Assembly: GCF_021390435.2 (NCBI RefSeq)
Contig: NZ_JAJVCN010000004.1
Location: forward strand, 1,778,501 to 1,842,500
DNA length: 64,000 bases
Origin: Kibdelosporangium philippinense
GTDB lineage: Bacteria; Actinomycetota; Actinomycetes; Mycobacteriales; Pseudonocardiaceae
Direction of reading: 5' to 3'
The notes under the pieces were generated by a model that made no database searches, had not been told where the DNA came from, and worked only from the letters and a program-made list of their open reading frames with translations. Below, piece after piece: positions 57,670 through 64,000 of this stretch. Position 1 is the stretch's first letter; each line of letters starts with the position of its first letter. Made by a program: the position numbers and the translations under genes.

Positions 57670-58101
57670 ATGTCAGACGTGACAGCCACGAACATCTTCG
57701 TGATCGAGGCGGACGGCATCGAACTCGGCACGTTCATGAAGTGCAGCGGCGTCGTCAACGAGTCCGAGGTCATCGAGCACAAGGAACTCAACAAAGAGGG
57801 CCGCATGATGATCATCAAGACGATCGGCGCCCTGAAGTGGTCCGACATCACCCTTGAGCGCCGTGTCGACAACGACACAGGCCTCTGGGAGTGGCGCAAG
57901 GAGATCATCAACGGCGACATCACCAAGGCGCGCCGCAACGGCTCCATCGTGGCGAAGAACTCCAAGATGGAAGAGGTCGCGCGGTGGAACTTCACCAACG
58001 CGTGGATCTCGAAGTGGGAGGGCTCGGAGCTGTCGGCCGACGCGAACTCGGTGAGCACCGAGAAGGTCACCATCACGCACGAGGGTCTTGAGCGGGTATG
58101 A
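57670..58101 (+). CDS. Tail tube protein (T4 gp19-like), first copy
   Basis: The 143-residue protein has the phage tube pattern: VIEADGIELGTFMKCSGV, then LKWSDITLERRVDNDTGLWEW (in part WSDITLERRVD) and ARWNFTNAWISKWEG. Rings of this protein stack into the inner tube that carries effectors and is expelled on contraction. It is 32 bases after the sheath gene. A second, diverged tube gene lies at 58694, as in Afp/PVC and actinobacterial systems, where one copy often forms the tube next to the baseplate. Confidence 0.94.
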   Translation: MSDVTATNIFVIEADGIELGTFMKCSGVVNESEVIEHKELNKEGRMMIIKTIGALKWSDITLERRVDNDTGLWEWRKEIINGDITKARRNGSIVAKNSKMEEVARWNFTNAWISKWEGSELSADANSVSTEKVTITHEGLERV

Positions 58102-58174
58102 GCGAGCTTGCGAGCGAATCATCGATACAGGGTCGGGCTCATGCGACGCGACTGGACCAGATCGAGGAGCCCGC

Positions 58175-58531
58175 ATGAGTCTGAACACCGAATACCCTTT
58201 CACGTTGCCGAAAGGCTTCATTGACGACGAAGGCGTGATCCACCGCGAAGGCGTCATGCGCCTGGCGACGGCTCGCGACGAGATCGAACCGTTGCGCGAC
58301 AACCGCGTGAAGGACAACGAGGCGTACGCGACGGTGATCGTGCTCGCGCGTGTGGTCACCGAGCTCGGCACGTCCGGCCGGGTGACCACGCGCACGATCG
58401 AGCGCTTGTTCGCCAGTGATTACCGGTATCTCCAGGACTTCTACCGGGTGATCAACTTCGGTGACCCGTCGATCCTGGAGAACATGGAGCCAGGCAGCCC
58501 TTTCCCGGAGGAGGCGGCAGCGGTGGGCTGA
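58175..58531 (+). CDS. Phage tail assembly-like small protein
   Basis: The 118-residue protein starts at the ATG at 58175 after GAGGAG. It opens NTEYPFTLPKGFIDDEGVIHREG, of which YPFTLPKGF with an acidic HREGVMRLATA segment resembles tail assembly chaperone-like proteins found between tube genes in phage and eCIS loci. It is soluble and acidic. It probably helps tube or tape-measure assembly. Its stop overlaps the next small gene. Confidence 0.8.
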   Translation: MSLNTEYPFTLPKGFIDDEGVIHREGVMRLATARDEIEPLRDNRVKDNEAYATVIVLARVVTELGTSGRVTTRTIERLFASDYRYLQDFYRVINFGDPSILENMEPGSPFPEEAAAVG

Positions 58532-58704
58532 CACGCTACGCCGCGGCGACGCTGTGGCGCGAGATCACGTATCTGGCCTACCACTTGCACTGGGGGTTAG
58601 ACCAGTTGCTTGATCTCGAGCACGGCGACCGGGTCACGTTGCTCGAGGAAGTCAGCACTTTGAACGAACGTTTCTGGCAGGGGATCGGCGGCAATGGCGA
58701 ATAA
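58528..58704 (+). CDS. Small eCIS protein (DUF6760-like), probable CTG start
   Basis: A 58-residue frame, LTRYAAATLWREITYLAYHL, ends LNERFWQGIGGNGE. The pattern of aromatic residues followed by YLAYHLHWG and DLEHGDR resembles the small DUF6760 proteins found at this place in eCIS and phage-tail loci. No ATG, GTG or TTG stands upstream in frame. The first codon of the homologous region is CTG at 58528, overlapping the previous stop as CTGA, with GGAGGAGG 13 bases before. Its end overlaps the second tube gene by 11 bases. Confidence 0.7.
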   Translation: MTRYAAATLWREITYLAYHLHWGLDQLLDLEHGDRVTLLEEVSTLNERFWQGIGGNGE

Positions 58705-59158
58705 TCAGGCTCGCACCATGGATCCGCCGTTCGCAGGCCAGTTCGTGTTCACTGTGGACGGACTGACGATCGGTACGTTCCTCGAGGTGTCCGGGCTCTC
58801 GGTGCAGATCGACACCGAGGAGATCGTCGAGGGCGGGCAGAACCAGTTCACCCACAAGGTGCCCAAGCAGATGAAGTGGCCCAATCTCGTGCTCAAGCGC
58901 GGGATCACCGAGACGGACGTGCTGTTCGAGTGGTTCGCCAAGTGTTCAGGAGAGGGCCTGGACGCGGCTGGCAGCAAGATCGAACGCAGGCACGGCTCGG
59001 TCCAGTTGAAGGACTCGACGGGCAAAGTGGTGAGGCGTTGGGATTTCACCGACGCCTTCCCGGTCAAGTGGAGTGGTCCCAAGCTGGCCGCGTCGTCGAA
59101 GGATCTGGCCACCGAGGAGCTGGAGGTGTGCCACTGTGGCTTCAAACCGGCGAAGTAG
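58694..59158 (+). CDS. Tail tube protein (T4 gp19-like), second copy
   Basis: The 154-residue protein has QFVFTVDGLTIGTFLEVSGL, VPKQMKWPNLVLKRGITETD and VRRWDFTDAFPVKWSGPKL, the tube fold of the gp19 family, diverged from the 57670 gene. In comparable systems the second tube paralogue caps or starts the tube at the baseplate. It overlaps the small gene before it by 11 bases and the DUF4157 gene after it by 23 bases. Confidence 0.93.
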   Translation: MANNQARTMDPPFAGQFVFTVDGLTIGTFLEVSGLSVQIDTEEIVEGGQNQFTHKVPKQMKWPNLVLKRGITETDVLFEWFAKCSGEGLDAAGSKIERRHGSVQLKDSTGKVVRRWDFTDAFPVKWSGPKLAASSKDLATEELEVCHCGFKPAK

Positions 59159-61295
59159 CATCGGTGGCCGCCTGCGTGGGCTTATCCCGTTTCGCAGTAG
59201 GCAACCGGAGGTGGCTCGCAGCACCCCGGTAGGATCAAGCAAGTCGCTGGCTGTCCGTCCGCCCTGGTGGCGGATGGCGGCCCAGCGGCTTGTCGGCGGT
59301 TTGCTGCCGGGGTTCCGTACCGGCAGCGACCCCCAAGCGAAGACGTTCGCTGAGCCGACGTACACGCCCGAAAGGCCGCTGCTGGCCAGGCGCATCCCAT
59401 TGGCCAGCAAGGATTCCATGCTGCGGCATGGGAAAGACAAGGTTGTCGGCGGCTCGACGGCGCATCTGACGATGGCGCCGCCGCAAGGGCAGGCTGCAGT
59501 GGTACAGCGGGAAGCCACGTCCATTGTGGTCCCGCCGGTGCAGCCGTTGATCGGATCGCCTGTGGCGCAAAGGCCAGTGGCGCCCGCGAGTGTTACCGGA
59601 CCGGTGGCGAACTCGCCGGGAGCAATTGGAGCGGCGGCGCAGGTCATCGCGACGCAGCGGCTCGCGGCGGCCCAGCCTGGCCAAGGGCGCCTGACCACCT
59701 CGGATGGCGTGTCGGTACAGCGGCTCGCGGCCGCGGCCTACCAAGCGACCGGCCAAGCCTCTTCGGCTCACGGGCCATATACCCGGGGCTCGGCGGGCCC
59801 ATTCGGTGACCGTTCTTCGGGCCTGCCGAACCAGAGTCTCGCGGCAGCCTCGGCGGTGCTCGGCCGCGGACTGTCCGCGCACCCCGCAGCCCCGACGTCA
59901 GCCCCCGGGCTCTTCGCGCATCGCCTTGCCGCGGCGGCCCGGATGTCGGTCGTTCAAGCGTCGGCGGCGCAGGGACTTTCGGCAGAAAGCCTTGCCTCAG
60001 CGGCACAATCCACCTCAGGTTTCCCAGGTCAGGCTGCCGGACCGGGCCACCCGCCTGCCCCGCAGCGGCTGGCCGCCGCGCCCCTTTTTGCCGCTAGGTC
60101 GGCGAAGGGCCAGTCCGGGCCAATGTCCCTGCCCGGTCAGCCACTCTCGCTGGCGTCGGGCACATCCGGCCAGCCACGCGTTCTGCCATCTGCTTCCGGC
60201 CGGCCTTCGCTCGCGGGTCCCGAAGCTTCCCCAGAACAACGCTGGCGAGCGGCCGTTGCCGCCGTCCCACTCGAATCTCCCAAGCCTTTCCCGACCAGCA
60301 TGCGACCCCTTGTCGCACAGCTGACCGGCAGCGCCGACGGAGCCTCGTACACGACCGGCTCCGCGACCCGCCGGGCCCTCAACGAGGTCGGCGCGCTGGG
60401 CGCGACCACCGGCCGAGTCGTCCACCTGGCACAACAGCCCAGCAGCGACCCGGCTTCACTCAGCGTCCTTGCCCACGAGCTCACCCACGCTCGTTCGCCG
60501 ATCACCCGGCCACGCTTCATGCTGCACAACCACACCGGCTCGATGGACTCCGACGAACGGCACGCAAGGACCGTCGGCTCTCAGTTCGAAACCGCTGCGC
60601 CCATGCGGGTGCAGCGGTTGTTCGGCGGTGGCGGACTGCCTAGTGTCGGTGGTCTGACCAACCAAGCGACCGGTGCACTGAGCTCACTCGGCAACAAGGC
60701 GACCAGCATGGTCGGCGGCCTCGCTAACTCCGTGACCTCGGCAATCGGGTCAGGGGCGAACGACATCAGCGAGCGCTTCTCCAGTGCCGCATCGGGTTTC
60801 GCCAACCGGGTCGGTGAGGAAGCCGGATCCGTCTCAGCCGGTCTGATCGACAGTCTGCCGGTCGGTGGCGGAGCCAGTGGCGTTGTCGGTGCCGTGTCGC
60901 AGATCGCCAAGACCGTTGTGGACAATGCGGTTCGCGAGGCCACGCAGGGTGCGATCAGCGAAGCCAACCAGGCCGTGAGCCAGGTGAGCCAAGCCGCCCA
61001 AGGCATGGTCAGTCAGGCACAGGGCATGGCGACTGAAGGCGTGAACGGCCTTGCAGGTCAGGCAAACCAATGGGTCAACGGCGCGGTGTCGCAAGCCACG
61101 GGCGCCGTGCAGGACTTGGGCAACCAGGCACAGGGCGCCGTCGATGCCGCGCAGAACGCGGTTGGCCAGGCGCTCGGCCCTGGTGTCCAACAAGCACTGT
61201 CTGGTGTGGACCTCGACCGGATCGCCGAGGCCTTGGAAGAACGACTGCTCCGCCAGCTCGAACGGCGTGGCGGACGCTATGCGGGGGTGTTCTAG
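59136..61295 (+). CDS. DUF4157 (eCIS core domain) protein with repeats and amphipathic C-terminus
   Basis: About 719 residues from the GTG at 59136, which has GGAGG 9 bases before. The eCIS-associated DUF4157 domain carries an intact metalloprotease-like LAHELTHARS (HELTH at 447-451). Before it, an Ala/Pro/Ser-rich region of about 150 residues repeats the word QRLAAA or close variants six times (near residues 174, 195, 233, 262, 284 and 310). After residue 490 the protein is a low-complexity amphipathic series of Gly/Ala/Gln/Asn (QATGAVQDLGNQAQGAVDAA). DUF4157 marks eCIS loci and effectors, possibly as a loading or processing domain. The protein may be a cargo or a loading factor. Confidence 0.85.
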   Translation: MASNRRSSIGGRLRGLIPFRSRQPEVARSTPVGSSKSLAVRPPWWRMAAQRLVGGLLPGFRTGSDPQAKTFAEPTYTPERPLLARRIPLASKDSMLRHGKDKVVGGSTAHLTMAPPQGQAAVVQREATSIVVPPVQPLIGSPVAQRPVAPASVTGPVANSPGAIGAAAQVIATQRLAAAQPGQGRLTTSDGVSVQRLAAAAYQATGQASSAHGPYTRGSAGPFGDRSSGLPNQSLAAASAVLGRGLSAHPAAPTSAPGLFAHRLAAAARMSVVQASAAQGLSAESLASAAQSTSGFPGQAAGPGHPPAPQRLAAAPLFAARSAKGQSGPMSLPGQPLSLASGTSGQPRVLPSASGRPSLAGPEASPEQRWRAAVAAVPLESPKPFPTSMRPLVAQLTGSADGASYTTGSATRRALNEVGALGATTGRVVHLAQQPSSDPASLSVLAHELTHARSPITRPRFMLHNHTGSMDSDERHARTVGSQFETAAPMRVQRLFGGGGLPSVGGLTNQATGALSSLGNKATSMVGGLANSVTSAIGSGANDISERFSSAASGFANRVGEEAGSVSAGLIDSLPVGGGASGVVGAVSQIAKTVVDNAVREATQGAISEANQAVSQVSQAAQGMVSQAQGMATEGVNGLAGQANQWVNGAVSQATGAVQDLGNQAQGAVDAAQNAVGQALGPGVQQALSGVDLDRIAEALEERLLRQLERRGGRYAGVF

Positions 61296-61973
61296 ATGGC
61301 CGCGGTGAAGGCGTACCTGCTGACCGAGGGCGGGGACCAAATCAAGTGCTTGTTCAACCCGGCCGAGCTGACCATCAGCAAGTCCAACAGCTGGCAGGGC
61401 GGCGAGGCCAAGGGCAAGAACGCGCCTGAGCTGCGGTTCCAGGCCGGTCAGTCGGCCACGATGTCGATGTCGCTGATGTTCGACACCACCCGCGAGGGCA
61501 CGCCGGTCACCGAGCACACCGACAAGTTGTTGAAGCTGATGAAGGTCGACCCTGCGCTGGCTGGCGCCGACCCGAGCCGCAACAAGGCCCGGCCGCCGTG
61601 GGTCGAGTTCCACTGGGGTGACACGAAGTCGTTCAAGTGCATCGTCGAACGTGTCCAGATCCGGTTCACCTACTTCGCCAGCTCCGGCAAACCCTTGCGG
61701 TGCAAGGCGGACATCACGATGAAGCAGTGGAAGGACGAGGACCAGTTGCCGCTGCAGAACCCGACGTCCTCCACGCCGACCCTGCACACCGTGCACCAGC
61801 TGAGGCCGGGGGAGACCTTGGACCGTGTGGCCGCCGCGCACTACGGCGACGCGACGCGCTGGCGCCAGATCGCCGAGGCCAACGGCATCCTGGACCCGTT
61901 GCTGCTGCCCAAGGGCAAGCAGCTAGCCATTCCTGAGCAGGGCACGCGTCGACGGGACGGCGGTTATGCCTGA
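61296..61973 (+). CDS. LysM-containing baseplate/tube-initiator protein (Afp7-like)
   Basis: The 225-residue protein begins with the CIS-type AYLLTEGGDQIKCLFNPAEL and SLMFDTTREGTPVTEHTDKL, and ends in a LysM domain (LRPGETLDRVAAAHYGDATRW and IAEANGI). This is the gp53/Afp7 type, linking the spike hub to the tube; the LysM module here is structural or binds glycan. It starts right after the DUF4157 stop and overlaps the spike gene by 8 bases. Confidence 0.93.
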   Translation: MAAVKAYLLTEGGDQIKCLFNPAELTISKSNSWQGGEAKGKNAPELRFQAGQSATMSMSLMFDTTREGTPVTEHTDKLLKLMKVDPALAGADPSRNKARPPWVEFHWGDTKSFKCIVERVQIRFTYFASSGKPLRCKADITMKQWKDEDQLPLQNPTSSTPTLHTVHQLRPGETLDRVAAAHYGDATRWRQIAEANGILDPLLLPKGKQLAIPEQGTRRRDGGYA

Positions 61974-63621
61974 GCAGCGGCGCCTTGACGGCGTCATCCT
62001 GACCGTCGACGGCTCGCCTTTGCGGACCGAGCTCTACGGCAGGTTGATGCTCGTCCACGTCGAGGAGTCCGTGCAGCTGCCGGACTCCTTCGCGCTGCAT
62101 TTCGACGATCCGCACTTCGAGCTGTTCGACGAGGACAAGTTCAGGCCGGGGACGAAGATCGAGATCGCGTTCCGCGCGGAGGGCGAACCGGTTGTGGTGA
62201 CATCCGGCGAGGTCACGGCGGTTGCGGTGGAGCCGGGCGTGTCCGGGCGGCACGAACTGGTGGTGACCGGGCTCGACCTGACCCATCGGATGGCCCGTGG
62301 CGGCAAGTCGCGCGCGTTCACCAACATGACCGACGCGGACATCGCGCGCCGGGTCTCCGGCGAGTACGGCCTGGACCCGGACATCGACGGCACGTCCGAG
62401 GTTCGCACGCACATGTTGCAGCACGGCGAGACCGACTACGCGTTCCTTAGAAGGATGGCGAGCTCGATCGGCTACGACTTCTGGATCACCGAGAACAAGT
62501 TCCACTTCAAGCGCAAGCCGTCCGGCCGTGGCCAGGCGCCCAAGCTGACGTGGGGCGAGAACCTGCGCAGCTTCAAGGTCCGGTTCGCCTCGGTCGACGC
62601 GTGCGACGAAGTCGTTGTCATGGCGTGGGATGCGGTCGACAAGAAGACGATCACCGGCCGTGCCAACACTCCTGATCACGGCACCGACGCTCCGGCAGCG
62701 CAGCAGATGGCGTCGGCTGCGAAGCGAGCGTTTGGTCAGGTGACGCGCCGGGCCGGGCAGTTCCCAGCCGCCAGTCAGTCCGAAGCGGACGCTCGCGCGC
62801 AGTCGTTGATGGCCAAGGCTTCCGGCGGTGGCGTGATCATGCGCGGTGAGGCCGTTGGCAATCCGTGGATCGGCGCGGGCAACGACGTGACGCTTGACAA
62901 GGTCGGCAGCAGGCTCGCGGGCAAGTACCGGGTGACCACGGTCGAGCACATCTATGGCGCCGATCGGCCGTACGTCACGCGTTTCACCTGTGGCGCCAAG
63001 GAAGCCGAGAGCCTTGTCGACATGATCGGCGGCGGTGGCACGGCCAACCGCCAGGAGCACCGAGGGTGGGGAAGCCTTGTCGTCGGGGTTGTCACCAACA
63101 ACGACGACAAGGAAAGCCAAGCCAGGGTCAAGGTGAAGTTCCCGACCCTGTCGGAAGACGAAAGCCAGTGGGCCCGGGTGGCCACGATCGGCGCCGGCGC
63201 GGCCCGTGGCATCGAATGGCTGCCCGAGGTCGGCGACGAAGTTCTTGTCGGGTTTGAGAACGACGACAAGTCGCGGCCGATCGTGCTCGGCGGACTGTGG
63301 GGCCGCAAGGACAAGCCGCCTGAGCCGAACCCTACGCAGGACGGCAAGGTCAAGGACCGGGTGATGGCCAGCCGCAAGAACCATCGGATCGTGCTGACCG
63401 ACGACCCGAAGAGCAAGATCACGATCAAGCTCGGTGACGCGGAGTGCGAGCTGACGCTTGAGAAGGACGAGTCGAAGCTGGTCGGTGAGACGAAGCTGGT
63501 GATCAGTGCGAAGGACATCGAGATCAAAGCGGGCAATTCGCTGAAGGTGGAAGCGGCGAAGATCGACATCTCGGCCAAGGGCGCGATCACCGCGACCGGT
63601 AAGCCGATCAAGCTGAACTAA
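61966..63621 (+). CDS. VgrG-like spike protein (Afp8 type)
   Basis: The 551-residue protein has the gp27-like hub (EESVQLPDSFALHFDDP, GLDLTHRMARGG, HGETDYAFLRRMASSIGYDF in part) and the gp5-like OB fold and needle (LVVGVVTNNDD, RVKVKFPTLSEDESQWARV, GDEVLVGFENDD). It ends in a beta-helix-like repeat (VISAKDIEIKAG, KIDISAKGAI). It forms the trimeric puncturing spike and carries effectors or a PAAR tip. A repeat-family palindrome lies 4 bases after its stop, inside the operon. Confidence 0.96.
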   Translation: MPEQRRLDGVILTVDGSPLRTELYGRLMLVHVEESVQLPDSFALHFDDPHFELFDEDKFRPGTKIEIAFRAEGEPVVVTSGEVTAVAVEPGVSGRHELVVTGLDLTHRMARGGKSRAFTNMTDADIARRVSGEYGLDPDIDGTSEVRTHMLQHGETDYAFLRRMASSIGYDFWITENKFHFKRKPSGRGQAPKLTWGENLRSFKVRFASVDACDEVVVMAWDAVDKKTITGRANTPDHGTDAPAAQQMASAAKRAFGQVTRRAGQFPAASQSEADARAQSLMAKASGGGVIMRGEAVGNPWIGAGNDVTLDKVGSRLAGKYRVTTVEHIYGADRPYVTRFTCGAKEAESLVDMIGGGGTANRQEHRGWGSLVVGVVTNNDDKESQARVKVKFPTLSEDESQWARVATIGAGAARGIEWLPEVGDEVLVGFENDDKSRPIVLGGLWGRKDKPPEPNPTQDGKVKDRVMASRKNHRIVLTDDPKSKITIKLGDAECELTLEKDESKLVGETKLVISAKDIEIKAGNSLKVEAAKIDISAKGAITATGKPIKLN

Positions 63622-63625
63622 CACC

Positions 63626-63671
63626 CTCGTGAGTGGTTAGCCGCGTTCTAACCCTGCTAACCACTCACGAG
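63626..63671. repeat. Intergenic palindrome copy 5 (CTCGTGAGTGGTTA family), inside the eCIS operon
   Basis: Exact 14-base arms (63626-63639 and 63658-63671) enclose a core with GTTCTAACC. It lies between the spike and gp25-like genes on the same strand, 4 bases after the spike stop and 21 bases before the next start. If it terminates, it would lower expression of the baseplate genes relative to sheath and tube. Confidence 0.92.
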
Positions 63672-63692
63672 GCTTGAGCAGGGAGTTGGGTG

Positions 63693-64000
63693 ATGAGTCA
63701 GCCGGGCAACGGCGATTTGATCGGATCGGGCTGGGCGTTTCCCGGTCAGATCACGCCGGGCGGCAGCGTTCGTCTTGTCCAGGGCGGCGAGGAGATCGAT
63801 GCCGCGCTGCGGATGATCCTGACCACCGCGCCGGGCGAACGCGTGATGCGCCCCGACTTCGGCTGCGCGATGTGGGAACAGGTTTTCGCGCCCGTGAACG
63901 CGAACACGCTCGGCCTGATCGAGCAGAGCGTGCGGGAGGCGGTGACGCGGTGGGAGCCGCGGGTCGAGCTCGAATCGGTTGACGCGACGCCGGACGGTGA
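63693..64000 (+). CDS. gp25-like baseplate protein (partial, 3' end off window)
   Basis: The 102 visible residues start at the ATG at 63693 (MSQPGNGDLIGSGWAFPGQI). The gp25/Afp9 marks are visible: WAFPGQITPGGSVRLVQGGE, then AALRMILTTAPGERVMRPDFG, containing the conserved GERVMRPDFGC, and FAPVNANTLGLIEQSVREAV. This small wedge protein joins baseplate to sheath. The remaining baseplate, tape-measure and AAA genes are expected beyond the right edge. Confidence 0.95.
   Translation, partial: MSQPGNGDLIGSGWAFPGQITPGGSVRLVQGGEEIDAALRMILTTAPGERVMRPDFGCAMWEQVFAPVNANTLGLIEQSVREAVTRWEPRVELESVDATPDG

Noticed and set aside
61714..63624. Long minus-strand frame (636 codons) opposite the spike gene
   Set aside because: Composition and lack of motifs mark it as the reverse shadow of the VgrG-like gene.
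56048..64000. Type VI secretion system
   Set aside because: The sheath is a single long protein and gp19-type tube genes come in two copies with a LysM hub and DUF4157. This is the eCIS/phage-tail layout; no TssJLM or TssBC pair is present.
1..64000. CRISPR arrays, tRNA or rRNA genes
   Set aside because: No regularly spaced direct repeats and no tRNA-like cloverleaf or rRNA sequence was recognised.

Overview
The window is GC-rich and reads as an actinomycete chromosome, most likely of the Pseudonocardiales (Amycolatopsis/Kibdelosporangium/Lentzea-like). Reasons: frequent GTG starts and 4-base stop/start overlaps, an anti-sigma/SigF-type pair, an XRE-DUF397 pair, a Methyltransf_19-type methyltransferase, fused isobutyryl-CoA mutase, an EthR-like regulator, a 6C-like RNA locus and an actinobacterial-type contractile injection cluster. 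The genus assignment is inference. No rRNA, tRNA or CRISPR was seen.

Layout. 1-3.7 kb: a truncated LacI regulator and a TetR regulator divergent from two short-chain dehydrogenases, with TTGTTAG-type operator candidates. 3.8-8.3 kb: SNF2 helicase plus SWIM zinc-finger protein, then a PAP2-like membrane protein. 8.4-15.7 kb: icmF, a 3-hydroxyacyl-CoA dehydrogenase, an aromatic-acid-type MFS transporter with a divergent TetR, and a FabH-like ketosynthase. 15.7-26.3 kb: TetR, Ku, macrolide-type glycosyltransferase, SigF-type sigma with anti-sigma factor, EthR-like TetR, Ser/Thr kinase, two NTF2-like paralogues, a beta-lactamase-like hydrolase, and an ECF41 sigma operon (cupin lipoprotein, sigma, AhpD-like) with a matching ECF41 promoter.

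26.5-35.2 kb is the most coherent metabolic unit: a nine-gene, tightly overlapping operon for uptake and non-phosphorylative oxidation of L-fucose (ABC importer, mutarotase, aldo/keto reductase, lactonase, L-fuconate dehydratase, 2-keto-3-deoxyfuconate dehydrogenase, diketo-acid hydrolase), predicted to give pyruvate and lactate. 35.2-37.2 kb: MFS/MarR pair, then a 38-codon gene whose ribosome binding site lies in a strong hairpin. 37.2-42.5 kb: a structured region read on the minus strand as a 6C-like RNA, a DUF4383 membrane protein, and a DUF4331-TPR-NicO membrane/metal cluster.

42.5-53.3 kb is accessory in character: P450 and methyltransferase, XRE-DUF397, a LAL-type LuxR regulator with a 3' remnant of a second copy beside it, NTF2-like proteins, a methyltransferase, and a WYL regulator preceded by an SOS box and a PafBC/RecA-NDp-like promoter. 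A decayed NmrA-like gene, a secreted protein with an unclear start and a LysR protein without its DNA-binding domain follow. 53.3-55.7 kb: a trypsin-CBM gene broken by an ISL3-family element with an 8-bp target duplication, and already damaged near its signal peptide.

56-64 kb: the left part of an extracellular contractile injection system (sheath, two tube proteins, two small assembly proteins, a DUF4157 protein, LysM protein, VgrG-like spike, gp25-like baseplate), running off the right edge. Across the window, five near-identical palindromes (arms CTCGTGAGTGGTT[A]) sit 1-22 bases after stop codons, plus one variant in a divergent promoter region; they look like a repeated terminator or REP-like family.
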